Part shown: in pieces, positions 47,130 through 57,614 of the stretch | Layout: each line of letters starts with the position of its first letter | How positions within the stretch are numbered: position 1 is the stretch's first letter | DNA from: Cupriavidus sp. EM10 | GTDB lineage: Bacteria; Pseudomonadota; Gammaproteobacteria; Burkholderiales; Burkholderiaceae | Direction of reading: 5' to 3' | Length of the DNA stretch: 64,000 nt | Assembly: GCF_018729255.1 (NCBI RefSeq) | Contig: NZ_CP076060.1 | Location: 496,001-560,000 of the forward strand | Notes under the pieces: model-generated | Database searches by the model: none | What the model was told of the DNA's origin: nothing | Seen by the model: only the letters and a program-made list of their open reading frames with translations | Program-made: the position numbers and the translations under genes

Positions 47130-48236
47130 TCAGCCTCCGTCCAGCGTGGCGGCCAGCTTCGTCAGCAGGTGGGTGAATTGCGCCTGGCTCGCGCAGCCCG
47201 TCTTGAGGAAGACGTTCTTGAGCTGGGTGCGCGCGGTCTCGTGGCGAATGCGCATGTGGCGCGCGGCCTCGGGCAAGCCTTCGCCCGTGGCCAGGCGCGA
47301 GGCAAGGCGCGTCTCGGCCGGAGTCAGGCCATAGAGATTGCGCAGCACGGTGTCGAGCAGGACAGACGGCGCGCCCGCCTCGTGCACCACCACCAGCGCC
47401 GCCGGCTGCTGCAACTGCGAGGCAAACGCGTGCGTGGGCGGCAACGGCAGGACCAGCACTTCAGCGCGGTTGCCATGCGCGTCGCTGGCGCGGGCGGCCT
47501 GAGCGCCAAGCGGGTTGCCGGGGTCGCAGGCGGCCTGCACCATCTCGGCAAATGGCCGCGACAGATGCCAGGACGTGGTCTTGCCCGATGGTTCCAGGCG
47601 GCGCGCCCAGCGTTCGCCGGCCATGTTGGCCAGCAGCAGGTGGCGGTCGGGTGCGTAGACGCCCACGGCAAACGCCAGCCGCTCCAGCAGGCGGGCCGAG
47701 ATCGACGCCATCGTCGACAGCGCCATCGTGCGGTCGCGCATGGCAATGGCGCTGCGCATGTGGGGGACGACCCAGTCCAGCCGGCGCGTGTCCTCGCCCG
47801 AGAAGGCGTCCTGAGACAGCGCACGCTGCATCGAGAAATACACCTCGTAGTGCGGCTGCCGTTCCACCAGGCAGGCCACGTACGAGCGCAGGTCGAACCG
47901 GTTGAAGAAATCACGATAGAACGGATGTCGCGCCATGGCCTGCGGGCCCAGGTCGCGGGCGTCGATGTACCAGGCGCCCGGCACCAGCCGGGGCGCGAAC
48001 GCCTTGGCTGGATCGATGGCCTGGAAATCGTTTTCATAGGCCGTGAACAGCTCCGCCACCGGATTGACGACTTCGTTGACCGTCACCTGGTCGCGCACCG
48101 TGTCCCAGACCATCATCGATGCATGCGCCGTGTCGGCGATCTCGGTCAGGGCGCGCAGGCTCTGCTGCCACGCGGCGGGATCGAGGATGCCCTCATACAA
48201 CCCACGGATGGCGCCGTGGATGGCGGCTTGTTCCAT
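47130..48236 (-). CDS. LuxR-type regulator, copy 2
   Basis: A 368-residue paralogue of the previous gene, with the same layout: IRGLYEGILDPAAWQQSLRAL at the start, the PAS-like ERLAFAVGVYAPDRHLLLANMAG, and the HTH LYGLTPAETRLASRLATGEGLPEAARHMRIRHETARTQL. The start MEQAAIH at 48236 has the ribosome binding site CAAGGGGGTAGTCAG. The 142-base gap to the downstream copy has no recognisable terminator. The pair is a tandem duplication; targets are unknown. Confidence 0.88.
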   Translation of the reverse strand: MEQAAIHGAIRGLYEGILDPAAWQQSLRALTEIADTAHASMMVWDTVRDQVTVNEVVNPVAELFTAYENDFQAIDPAKAFAPRLVPGAWYIDARDLGPQAMARHPFYRDFFNRFDLRSYVACLVERQPHYEVYFSMQRALSQDAFSGEDTRRLDWVVPHMRSAIAMRDRTMALSTMASISARLLERLAFAVGVYAPDRHLLLANMAGERWARRLEPSGKTTSWHLSRPFAEMVQAACDPGNPLGAQAARASDAHGNRAEVLVLPLPPTHAFASQLQQPAALVVVHEAGAPSVLLDTVLRNLYGLTPAETRLASRLATGEGLPEAARHMRIRHETARTQLKNVFLKTGCASQAQFTHLLTKLAATLDGG

Positions 48237-48354
48237 CTGACTACCCCCTTGCATTCACGAATTGCTGTTCCTTCTCGCGTGTCCGTCGCGCACGTCCGCG
48301 AAAATGGTGTCGCCAGTCTTCAGCCGGCTGTCGTCGTTAGTCATGATGTACCAA

Positions 48355-48417
48355 AACTATCAAAAATAGTTCGAGTGTCTGACTATGCATACGTTTAGTA
48401 CATTAGGCCGTACATTA
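48355..48417. promoter_or_regulatory. Repeat-rich region upstream of the LuxR pair and pgk
   Basis: AACTAT (48355-48360) and ATAGTT (48366-48371) form an inverted repeat with a 5-base spacer; GTACATTA occurs twice, at 48398-48405 and 48410-48417, 12 bases apart, that is about one helical turn. The 369 bases between the regulator and pgk contain no supported gene. The spacing suits binding of a dimeric or tandem regulator, possibly one of the LuxR proteins. Confidence 0.4.
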
Positions 48418-48605
48418 CCGCATGCCGGGGGAAGTTGTTAAGACAACTGACCCTTCTTAAGTAGGGGTATTGCCCGGTTGCCATGTGATGTATCCGATGC
48501 TCGGGCGCGCGAAGGCGCAAATCCGTAACGGCGATCGGGTAAAATGGCGGTTTTCCCGACTTCTGTGGACGGTTGTATGCCGTCCCCGTCCCCGCTCTTA
48601 TCGCC

Positions 48606-49802
48606 ATGACCTCTGTCCTGCGTCTTACCGATCTCATTTCCCAAGGCAAACTCTCCGGCAAGCGTGTGTTTATCCGCGCCGACCTGAACGTGCCGCAAGA
48701 CGACGCAGGCAATATCACCGAGGACACGCGCATCCGCGCGTCGGTGCCCGCCATCCAGGCTTGCCTGGAAGCGGGCGCTGCCGTGATGGTCACCTCACAT
48801 CTGGGTCGTCCGACCGAGGGCGAGTTCAAGCCCGAGGATTCGCTGGCCCCGATCGCCACGCGCCTGTCGGAACTGCTCGGCAAGCCTGTGAAGCTGGTGC
48901 AGAACTGGGTCGACGGCGTGGAAGTGGCGCCCGGCCAGGTGGTGTTGCTCGAAAACTGCCGCGTGAACAAAGGCGAGAAGAAGAACAGCGACGAACTGGC
49001 CCAGAAGATGGCCAGGCTGTGCGACGTCTACGTCAATGACGCCTTCGGCACCGCGCATCGCGCCGAAGCCACCACCCACGGTATCGCCAGGTTCGCCCCG
49101 ATTGCCTGCGCCGGCCCGCTGCTGGCCGCCGAGATCGATGCGCTGGGCCGCGCGCTGGGCCAGCCGGCCCGTCCGCTGGTGGCTATCGTCGCCGGTTCCA
49201 AGGTATCGACCAAGCTGACCATCCTGAAGGCGCTGGCCGACAAGGTGGACAACCTCGTGGTGGGTGGCGGCATCGCCAACACGTTCATGCTGGCCGCCGG
49301 CCTGAAGATCGGCAAGTCGCTGGCCGAGGCCGACCTGGTGGGCGACGCGCGCGCCATCATCGACATCATGGCCGCGCGCGGCGCATCGGTGCCGATTCCG
49401 GTGGACGTGGTTTGCGCCAAGGAATTCAGCGCCACGGCCGCCGCTACGGTCAAGGACGTCAAGGACGTGGCCGACGACGACATGATCCTGGACATCGGCC
49501 CGCAGACGGCCGCCATGCTGGCCGACCAGCTCAAGGCCGCCGGCACCATCGTCTGGAACGGCCCGGTCGGCGTGTTCGAATTCGACCAGTTCGGTAACGG
49601 CACCAAGGTGCTGGCCGAGGCCATCGCGTCGTCGAAGGCGTTCTCGATTGCCGGTGGCGGCGACACGCTGGCCGCCATCGCCAAGTACGGCATTGCCGAC
49701 CGCATCGGCTACATCTCCACCGGCGGCGGCGCCTTCCTGGAGTTCCTGGAAGGCAGGAAGCTGCCGGCTTTCGAAGTGCTGGAACAACGCGCAGCCGGCT
49801 GA
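48606..49802 (+). CDS. pgk: Phosphoglycerate kinase
   Basis: Pgk makes ATP and 3-phosphoglycerate from 1,3-bisphosphoglycerate. The 398 residues start [29 protein letters not shown] (substrate site), with [13 protein letters not shown], the [15 protein letters not shown] nucleotide region, NGPVGVFE and the C-terminal GGGDTLAA and STGGGAFLE motifs. The ATG at 48606 is the family start. It is followed by pyk and fba. Confidence 0.97.
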   Translation: MTSVLRLTDLISQGKLSGKRVFIRADLNVPQDDAGNITEDTRIRASVPAIQACLEAGAAVMVTSHLGRPTEGEFKPEDSLAPIATRLSELLGKPVKLVQNWVDGVEVAPGQVVLLENCRVNKGEKKNSDELAQKMARLCDVYVNDAFGTAHRAEATTHGIARFAPIACAGPLLAAEIDALGRALGQPARPLVAIVAGSKVSTKLTILKALADKVDNLVVGGGIANTFMLAAGLKIGKSLAEADLVGDARAIIDIMAARGASVPIPVDVVCAKEFSATAAATVKDVKDVADDDMILDIGPQTAAMLADQLKAAGTIVWNGPVGVFEFDQFGNGTKVLAEAIASSKAFSIAGGGDTLAAIAKYGIADRIGYISTGGGAFLEFLEGRKLPAFEVLEQRAAG

Positions 49803-49889
49803 AGCCCGCCCCGGGCTGGCGGCGCGAGCCGGCCGGCCCCCAGGCCCCTAGCGCCAGCCACCCCCAGCTAACCCCAGGAAACCGCCCGC

Positions 49890-51335
49890 ATGACCCGTTC
49901 CACGAAGATCGTTGCCACGATTGGCCCCGCGTCCAGCTCCCTGGAAGTGCTGACCCGCATGATCGGGGCCGGTGTCGACGTGGTGCGCCTGAACTTCTCG
50001 CACGGCACCGCGCAGGACCATATCGACCGGGCCGCGCTGGTGCGCGAGGCGGCCACGGCCTGCGGCCGCGAGGTGGCCATCATGGCCGACCTGCAGGGGC
50101 CCAAGATCCGCGTCGGCAAGTTCGAGAACGGCAAGGTCACGCTGAAGACCGGTGATGCGTTCGTGCTGGACTCGACCTGCGAGATCGGCACCCAGGACCG
50201 CGTGGGGCTGGACTACAAGGACCTGCCGCGCGATGTGGGCCCGGGCGACGTGCTGCTGCTCAACGACGGCCTGATCGTGCTGGTGGTGGACCGCGTGATC
50301 GGCACCGAGATCTTCACCACGGTGCGCGTGGGCGGCGACCTGTCGAACAACAAGGGCATCAACCGCCAGGGTGGCGGGCTGTCCGCGCCGGCGCTGACGG
50401 CCAAGGACATGGAGGACATCAAGACCGCCATGGCCCTGCACGCCGACTATGTGGCCGTGAGCTTCCCGAAAAACGCCACCGACATGGAAATGGCGCGCCA
50501 GCTGGCCAACGTGGCCGGCCAGCCGCACAACCACAAGGCACGCATGATCGCCAAGATCGAGCGCGCCGAGGCCATCCGCCCGGGCGTGCTCGAAGAGATC
50601 CTGAACGCGTCGGACGGCATCATGGTGGCCCGTGGCGACCTGGCCGTGGAAGTGGGCAACGCGGCCGTGCCGGCGCTGCAGAAGCGCATGATCCGCCTGG
50701 CCCGTGAAGCGAACAAGCTGACGATCACGGCCACCCAGATGATGGAAAGCATGATCGTCAACCCGGTGCCGACCCGCGCCGAGGTGTCCGACGTGGCCAA
50801 CGCCGTGCTGGACGGCACCGACGCCGTGATGACGTCGGCCGAGACCGCCGCCGGCCGGTATCCGGTGGAAACCGTCGAGACCATGGCCGCGATCTGCCTG
50901 GAAGCGGAAAAGTCCGAGGTGGTGCAGCTGGACACCGATTTCCTGAACCAGACGTTCTCGCGCATCGACCAGTCGATTGCCATGGGTGCGCTGTTCACGG
51001 CCTATCATCTAGGCGTGAAGGCCATTGCCGCGCTGACCGATTCGGGCGCCACCGCTTTGTGGATGAGCCGTCACCGCATCCATGTGCCGATCTATGCCAT
51101 GACGCCCAACCTGGCGTCGCAGCGCAAGATGCAGCTGTACCGCAACGTGGTGCCGCTGCCGCTGCAGTCGAGCACCGACCGGGACGAGGCGCTGGAGCAG
51201 GCCGAGGAACTGCTGCTGGCGCAGGGCGCCGTGCAGCATGGCGATTTCATCGTGCTGACGATCGGCGAGCCAATGGGCCAGGCCGGCGGCACGAACACGC
51301 TGAAGATCGTGAGGGTCGGCAGCAAGTTCAAGTAA
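49890..51335 (+). CDS. pyk: Pyruvate kinase
   Basis: Pyruvate kinase, 481 residues. Motifs: STKIVATIGPASSS at the start, VRLNFSHG, ADLQGPKIRVGKF, the catalytic segment ARMIAKIERAEAI, MVARGDLAVEVG and TATQMMESMI. The C-terminal regulatory domain carries DSGATALWMSRHRIHVPIYA. It lies 87 bases after pgk and 111 before fba, in the same direction. Confidence 0.97.
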   Translation: MTRSTKIVATIGPASSSLEVLTRMIGAGVDVVRLNFSHGTAQDHIDRAALVREAATACGREVAIMADLQGPKIRVGKFENGKVTLKTGDAFVLDSTCEIGTQDRVGLDYKDLPRDVGPGDVLLLNDGLIVLVVDRVIGTEIFTTVRVGGDLSNNKGINRQGGGLSAPALTAKDMEDIKTAMALHADYVAVSFPKNATDMEMARQLANVAGQPHNHKARMIAKIERAEAIRPGVLEEILNASDGIMVARGDLAVEVGNAAVPALQKRMIRLAREANKLTITATQMMESMIVNPVPTRAEVSDVANAVLDGTDAVMTSAETAAGRYPVETVETMAAICLEAEKSEVVQLDTDFLNQTFSRIDQSIAMGALFTAYHLGVKAIAALTDSGATALWMSRHRIHVPIYAMTPNLASQRKMQLYRNVVPLPLQSSTDRDEALEQAEELLLAQGAVQHGDFIVLTIGEPMGQAGGTNTLKIVRVGSKFK

Positions 51336-51446
51336 AGATTACGTCCGATGTGGTGCGCTGCACGGACGGCGCACCGCGGATGCGCGAACCTGCCCGGCGC
51401 TGCATCGAAAAAATACCAGATACCCATTTTCATTCAGGAGTTAGAC

Positions 51447-52511
51447 ATGCCACTCGTATCCATGCGCCAGCTGCTGGACCATGCCGCCGAGAACAACTAC
51501 GGTCTGCCGGCCTTCAACGTGAACAACCTCGAACAGGTCCAGGCCATCATGCAGGCCGCCGACGAGGTCAACGCCCCGGTGATCATGCAAGCCTCGGCAG
51601 GCGCGCGCAAATACGCTGGCGAGCACTTCCTGCGTCACCTGATCGAAGCCGCCGTGGAAGCCTACCCGCACATCCCCGTGGTGATGCACCAGGATCACGG
51701 CCAGTCGCCGGCGATCTGCAAGGCCGCCATCGACCTGAACTTCTCGTCGGTGATGATGGACGGTTCGCTGAAGGAAGACGGCAAGACGCCGTCGGACTAC
51801 GAATACAACGTCGACGTGACCCGCAAGGTCGTGCAGATGGCCCACGCGCTGGGCGTGACCGTGGAAGGCGAACTGGGCTGCCTGGGCTCGCTGGAAACCG
51901 GTGAAGCCGGCGAGGAAGACGGCATCGGCGCCGAAGGCAAGCTCGACCACTCGATGCTGCTGACCGATCCGGAGCAGGCCGCCGACTTCGTCAAGGCCAC
52001 CCAGCTGGACGCCCTGGCCATCGCCATCGGCACGTCGCACGGCGCCTACAAGTTCACGCGCAAGCCCACGGGCGACATCCTGGCCATCGGCCGCATCAAG
52101 GAAATCCACGCCCGCATCCCGAACACGCACCTGGTGATGCACGGTTCGTCGTCGGTGCCGCAGGAACTGCTGGCCGAGATCCGCCAGTTCGGTGGCGACA
52201 TGAAGGAAACGTACGGCGTGCCGGTGGAAGAGATCCAGGAAGCCATCAAGTACGGCGTACGCAAGATCAACATCGACACCGACATCCGCCTGGCGATGAC
52301 CGGCGCGATCCGCCGCTTCTTCGCGGAAAACCCCAGCAAGTTCGACCCGCGCGAATACCTTAAGCCGGCCCGCGAAGCCGCCAAGCAGGTTTGCAAGGCG
52401 CGCTACATCGCCTTCGGTTGCGAAGGCCAGGCCAGCAAGATCAAGGCCGTGTCGCTGGCCGACATCGCCGGCCAGTACGCTTCTGGCAAGCTCGCCCAGG
52501 TCGTGCAGTAA
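51447..52511 (+). CDS. fba: Fructose-bisphosphate aldolase, class II
   Basis: A zinc-dependent class II aldolase of 354 residues. It has [15 protein letters not shown], the metal-binding region [18 protein letters not shown], the [21 protein letters not shown] segment, [19 protein letters not shown] and the [10 protein letters not shown] region. The subtype is that of the Calvin-cycle/CbbA-type aldolases common in Burkholderiaceae. The start has AGGAGTTAGAC upstream. A terminator follows. Confidence 0.96.
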   Translation: MPLVSMRQLLDHAAENNYGLPAFNVNNLEQVQAIMQAADEVNAPVIMQASAGARKYAGEHFLRHLIEAAVEAYPHIPVVMHQDHGQSPAICKAAIDLNFSSVMMDGSLKEDGKTPSDYEYNVDVTRKVVQMAHALGVTVEGELGCLGSLETGEAGEEDGIGAEGKLDHSMLLTDPEQAADFVKATQLDALAIAIGTSHGAYKFTRKPTGDILAIGRIKEIHARIPNTHLVMHGSSSVPQELLAEIRQFGGDMKETYGVPVEEIQEAIKYGVRKINIDTDIRLAMTGAIRRFFAENPSKFDPREYLKPAREAAKQVCKARYIAFGCEGQASKIKAVSLADIAGQYASGKLAQVVQ

Positions 52512-52560
52512 ATCGTTTCGCCGCCCCGCCCGCCCAGCGCGCGGGGCGTTCGTACTTCAG

Positions 52561-52595
52561 GGGGCTTCGCCAACCGCACGAAGCCCCGCTTGTTT
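52561..52595 (+). terminator. Terminator after fba
   Basis: GGGGCTTCG (52561-52569) and CGAAGCCCC (52579-52587) form a 9-bp stem, followed by GCTTGTTTT. Confidence 0.8.
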
Positions 52596-52618
52596 TCAGC
52601 CGCAGCCGCTTTCACACC

Positions 52619-53527
52619 ATGTCTGACGCCCTCTACGAATCCTCCATCCAGTCCCTGCCGCTGCTCGGCAAGGGCAAGGTCCGCGACAACTACGCCGTCG
52701 GCGACGACAAGCTGCTGATCGTGACGACCGATCGCCTGTCGGCGTTCGACGTGATCATGGGCGAGCCGATTCCGGCCAAGGGCCGCGTGCTGAACCAGAT
52801 GGCCAATTTCTGGTTCCGCAAGCTGGCGCACATCGTGCCGAACCACGAGACGGGCGTGACGGCGGAAAGCGTGGTGGCGGCCGACGAAGTGGCGCAGGTC
52901 AAGGGCCGCGCCGTGGTGGTCAAGCGCCTGAAGCCGATCCTGGTGGAAGCGGTGGTGCGCGGCTACCTGGCCGGCAGCGGCTGGAAGGATTACCAGGCCA
53001 CGGGCAAGGTATGCGGCATCGAACTGCCGGCCGGCCTGCAGAACGCGCAGAAGCTGCCCGAGCCGATCTTCACGCCGGCGGCCAAGGCCGAGATGGGCGA
53101 GCACGACGAGAACATTTCGTTCGACGAGGTGGTGCAGCGCATTGGCCGCGAACTGGCCGAGAAGATGCGCGATATCTCGATCCGCCTGTACAAGGAAGCG
53201 TCCGAGTACGCGGCCACGCGCGGCATCATCATCGCCGACACCAAGTTCGAATTCGGCCTGGACGAAGACGGCACGCTGACGCTGATGGACGAGGTGCTGA
53301 CCGCCGATTCGTCGCGCTTCTGGCCGGCGGACTCGTACCAGGTGGGCACCAACCCGCCGTCGTTCGACAAGCAGTTCGTGCGCGACTGGCTGGAAGCCGT
53401 GCGCATCGACGGCAAGCCGTGGCCGAAGACCGCGCCGGCGCCGAAGCTGCCCGAGGACGTGGTGCAGAAGACCGCCGACAAGTACAAGGAAGCACTGACC
53501 CGCCTGACCGGCGAGCAGCTGCAGTAA
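52619..53527 (+). CDS. purC: SAICAR synthetase
   Basis: PurC joins CAIR and aspartate in purine synthesis. The 302 residues have [33 protein letters not shown], the [25 protein letters not shown] region, [12 protein letters not shown] and [18 protein letters not shown]. It is 31 bases downstream of the fba terminator and followed by purE (18 bases), so it begins a purCEK unit. Confidence 0.97.
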   Translation: MSDALYESSIQSLPLLGKGKVRDNYAVGDDKLLIVTTDRLSAFDVIMGEPIPAKGRVLNQMANFWFRKLAHIVPNHETGVTAESVVAADEVAQVKGRAVVVKRLKPILVEAVVRGYLAGSGWKDYQATGKVCGIELPAGLQNAQKLPEPIFTPAAKAEMGEHDENISFDEVVQRIGRELAEKMRDISIRLYKEASEYAATRGIIIADTKFEFGLDEDGTLTLMDEVLTADSSRFWPADSYQVGTNPPSFDKQFVRDWLEAVRIDGKPWPKTAPAPKLPEDVVQKTADKYKEALTRLTGEQLQ

Positions 53528-53545
53528 GGCGGAAGGGACCAGAAC

Positions 53546-54043
53546 ATGAGCAACGCAGCAAAGCCGGTGGTGGGCGTGGTGATGGGCAGCAGTTCCGACT
53601 GGGACGTGATGCAGCACGCCGTGGCCATGCTCAAGGATTTCAACGTGGCATTCGAGGCGCAGGTGGTATCGGCGCACCGCATGGCCGACGACATGTTCCG
53701 CTACGCCGAGTCGGCCCGCAGCCGCGGCATCCGCGCCATCATCGCCGGTGCCGGCGGTGCCGCGCACCTGCCGGGCATGATCGCCGCCAAGACGATCGTG
53801 CCGGTGTTCGGCGTGCCCGTGCCGTCGAAGTACCTGCGCGGCGAGGATTCGCTGCTGTCGATCGTGCAGATGCCCAAGGGCGTGCCCGTGGCCACGTTCG
53901 CCATTGGCGAGGCCGGTGCCGCCAACGCGGCGCTGCACGCCATCGCCACGCTGGCCACCACCGACGACGCGCTGGCCAGCGCGCTGGAAGCGTTCCGCGC
54001 GAAGCAGACCGAAGCTGCGCGCGCGATGACGCTGCCCGTTTAA
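53546..54043 (+). CDS. purE: N5-CAIR mutase
   Basis: PurE, class I, converts N5-CAIR to CAIR. The 165 residues have the signature [16 protein letters not shown], the [20 protein letters not shown] segment, [17 protein letters not shown], and [12 protein letters not shown]. Ribosome binding site AAGGGACCAGAAC. In an operon with purC and purK. Confidence 0.97.
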   Translation: MSNAAKPVVGVVMGSSSDWDVMQHAVAMLKDFNVAFEAQVVSAHRMADDMFRYAESARSRGIRAIIAGAGGAAHLPGMIAAKTIVPVFGVPVPSKYLRGEDSLLSIVQMPKGVPVATFAIGEAGAANAALHAIATLATTDDALASALEAFRAKQTEAARAMTLPV

Positions 54044-54070
54044 GACCCTGTTGTGACCGAAGCCTGAGCC

Positions 54071-55315
54071 ATGCCGACCGATATCCATCCCTACCTGTCC
54101 GAAGCCCATACGCCGGAGTCGCGCGCCGAATTTGGCGTGGACGCGCCCGGCGCGCCGATCCTGCCCGGTGCCTGGCTTGGCATGCTCGGCGGCGGCCAGC
54201 TGGGCCGCATGTTCACGCATGCGGCGCAGTCGATGGGCTATCGCGTCTGCGTGCTCGACCCGGACCAGGACAGCCCCGCCGGCAACGTGGCCGATCGCCA
54301 TATCTGCGCCAGCTACACCGACGACGCCGCGCTGGCCGAGGTGGCGAAGCTGTGCCAGGCCGTGAGTACCGAATTCGAAAACGTGCCGTCGATCTCGCTG
54401 GACCGCCTGGAACAGGCCGGCGTGTTCGTGGCGCCGCGCGGCTACTGCGTGTCGATCGCGCAGAACCGTATCGGCGAGAAGAAGTTCTTTGCCTCGTGCG
54501 CCGAGCGCACGGGCGTGCCGCCGGCCCCGCACTGGGTGATCCAGCATGATGCCGACGTGGACAACGTGCCCGACATCGTGCTGCCCGGCATCCTCAAGAC
54601 CGCGCGCATGGGCTACGACGGCAAGGGCCAGGCCCGTGTGAAGACGCGCGACGACGTGCGCGCCGCGTGGAAGGCCATGCAGCACGTGCCGTGCGTGCTG
54701 GAGCAGATGCTGCCGCTGGCCTATGAGGTATCGGTGCTGGCCGCGCGTGCCGCCGACGGCACCACGGCCACCTGGCCGCTGGCCGAGAACGTGCACCGCG
54801 ACGGCATCCTGTTTTCGACCACGATGCCGTCGACAAGCGTGTCCGACGACATCGCCAACCGCGCCCGCGCCGCCGCCGCCACGATTACCTCGGAAATGGG
54901 CTACGTGGGCGTGCTCTGCATCGAGTTCTTCGTGCTGACCGATGGCACGCTGGTGGCCAACGAAATGGCCCCGCGCCCGCACAATTCTGGCCACATTACG
55001 ATGGACGCCTGCGAGACAAGCCAGTTCGAGCAGCAGGTGCGCGCCATGGCCCGTCTGCCGCTGGGCAGCACGCGCCAGCATTCGGCCGGCAAGATGCTGA
55101 ACCTGCTGGGCGACTGCTGGTTCGAGTTCGGACTGGAGCGTACGCCGGCCTGGGACGAGGTGATGGGCCAGCCCGGCGCCAAGCTGCACCTGTATGGCAA
55201 GAACGATGCGCGCCCGTCGCGCAAGATGGGCCATGTGAACTGCGTGGGCGAGCATGCGGAGGCCGCGGCCACCGCGTTCGACGCCGCCGCCACGGCCCTG
55301 CATATCCCGCTCTGA
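54071..55315 (+). CDS. purK: N5-CAIR synthetase
   Basis: PurK, an ATP-grasp enzyme, makes N5-CAIR from AIR, ATP and bicarbonate. The 414 residues show [21 protein letters not shown], the ATP-grasp stretch [33 protein letters not shown], and the metal-binding [20 protein letters not shown]. There is a 35-residue N-terminal extension before the family start; an ATG is used at 54071. Confidence 0.96.
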   Translation: MPTDIHPYLSEAHTPESRAEFGVDAPGAPILPGAWLGMLGGGQLGRMFTHAAQSMGYRVCVLDPDQDSPAGNVADRHICASYTDDAALAEVAKLCQAVSTEFENVPSISLDRLEQAGVFVAPRGYCVSIAQNRIGEKKFFASCAERTGVPPAPHWVIQHDADVDNVPDIVLPGILKTARMGYDGKGQARVKTRDDVRAAWKAMQHVPCVLEQMLPLAYEVSVLAARAADGTTATWPLAENVHRDGILFSTTMPSTSVSDDIANRARAAAATITSEMGYVGVLCIEFFVLTDGTLVANEMAPRPHNSGHITMDACETSQFEQQVRAMARLPLGSTRQHSAGKMLNLLGDCWFEFGLERTPAWDEVMGQPGAKLHLYGKNDARPSRKMGHVNCVGEHAEAAATAFDAAATALHIPL

Positions 55316-55321
55316 GATTCG

Positions 55322-56314
55322 ATGTCCTCACGCATGCCAACGGCCGCCGAGCTTGACGAGGCGGTTCGCCTGCTCGAAGCCGGCCAGCTCGTGGCCTTTC
55401 CGACCGAAACCGTCTACGGTCTGGGCGCCGACGCCGAGAACCCCGAAGCCGTGGCGCGCATCTTCGCCGCCAAGGGCCGTCCGTCCAACCATCCGGTCAT
55501 CGTGCACGTGGTGGATGGTGGCGATGTCAGCTACTGGACCGACGACGTTCCCGAGGCCGCGCAAAAGCTGATCGACGCCTTCTGGCCCGGTCCGCTGACG
55601 ATCATCCTGAAGCGCGCCGCCCATATTCCGGCGGCCGTGGCGGGCGGGCAGGACAGCATCGGCCTGCGCTGCCCGTCGCATCCGGTGGCACAGGCGCTGC
55701 TGGGGCGTTTCAAACGCGGCCGGGGCGGCATTGCCGCGCCATCGGCCAACAAGTTCGGCCAGGTCAGCCCGACCACGGCCGAGCATGTGCGCGACGAGTT
55801 CGGCGGCACGGTCTATGTGCTCGAAGGCGATGGCGTGGACGTCGGCATCGAATCGTCGATCGTCGACCTGTCGCGCCTGGACACGCTTGGCCCGGTGCTG
55901 CTGCGCCCCGGCGCAATCACGGCCGCGATGATGGCCGACGTGCTGGGCACGATGCCGCTGCCTCCCGATGCCGCCGCGCCGCGCGCGTCGGGCACGCTCA
56001 AGGCCCACTACGCGCCGCGCACCACGCTGACGCTGGCCCAGGCCGAGGCACTGCCGCAACTGCTGCATGGATTGCCCGAAGGCGGAAGGCTGGCGTTTGT
56101 CGGCAAGACGTCGGCGAGCGCCGATCCGCGTTGCGTCTTCGTGCAGGCGCCGGATACGCCCGATGGCTATGCCCAGGCGCTGTATGGCCTGCTGCGCAAG
56201 CTCGACAAGGAAGGCTACCAGCGGCTGGTGTTCGAGCCGGTACCCGATTCGCACGCGTGGGATGGCGTGCGCGACCGGCTGGGACGGGCGGCGGCTGCGT
56301 TCGAGGATCGCTGA
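55322..56314 (+). CDS. tsaC: Threonylcarbamoyl-AMP synthase
   Basis: A Sua5/YwlC-type protein of 330 residues that makes threonylcarbamoyl-AMP for the t6A modification of tRNA. The YrdC domain has AFPTETVYGLGADA, the KGRPSNHPVIVHV stretch, ILKRAAHIPAAVAGGQDSIGLRCPSHPV and GIAAPSANKFGQVSPTTAEHV; the C-terminal Sua5 domain begins around residue 220 (HYAPRTTL). It begins 6 bases after purK, and is probably in the same transcript. The IS element lies downstream. Confidence 0.93.
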   Translation: MSSRMPTAAELDEAVRLLEAGQLVAFPTETVYGLGADAENPEAVARIFAAKGRPSNHPVIVHVVDGGDVSYWTDDVPEAAQKLIDAFWPGPLTIILKRAAHIPAAVAGGQDSIGLRCPSHPVAQALLGRFKRGRGGIAAPSANKFGQVSPTTAEHVRDEFGGTVYVLEGDGVDVGIESSIVDLSRLDTLGPVLLRPGAITAAMMADVLGTMPLPPDAAAPRASGTLKAHYAPRTTLTLAQAEALPQLLHGLPEGGRLAFVGKTSASADPRCVFVQAPDTPDGYAQALYGLLRKLDKEGYQRLVFEPVPDSHAWDGVRDRLGRAAAAFEDR

Positions 56315-56329
56315 GGATTTTGCGCTAGG

Positions 56330-56368
56330 CCCTCACCCCGGCCCCTCTCCCGCCATGCGGGAGAGGGG
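56330..56368. repeat. REP-type palindrome, copy E
   Basis: CCCTCACCCC then CCCCTCTCCCGCC, AT loop, GCGGGAGAGGGG. It stands 15 bases after the tsaC stop, with A-rich sequence behind it. Confidence 0.85.
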
Positions 56369-56402
56369 AAAAAACCGTAAGCAGTTCAAATACTGCCGGT
56401 CT

Positions 56403-56428
56403 GCTCCCCTCTCCCGCTCGCGGGAGAG
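56403..56428. repeat. REP-type palindrome, copy F, left part (split by the IS element)
   Basis: GCTCCCCTCTCCCGCTCGC, GGGAGAG: the left part of a repeat like copy C, cut after GAG AG by the IS110-family element. Its remaining tail is at 57564-57582. Confidence 0.85.
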
Positions 56429-56436
56429 CAACCGTG

Positions 56437-57563
<1,127 letters not shown>

Positions 57564-57582
57564 GGGGCTGGGGGTGAGGGCC
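57564..57582. repeat. REP-type palindrome, copy F, right part
   Basis: GGGGCTGGGGGTGAGGGCC, the right-hand tail of the repeat interrupted by the IS element; compare CCGGGGTGAGGGC in copy C. Confidence 0.8.
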
Positions 57583-57614
57583 AGCGCATCAAATTCCCAC
57601 CACGCCAACCACCA

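Noticed and set aside
52403..55303. 966-codon minus-strand open frame opposite purC-purE-purK
   Set aside because: Composition (His, Arg, Gly, Val) is that of an antisense shadow; three well-conserved genes lie on the other strand.
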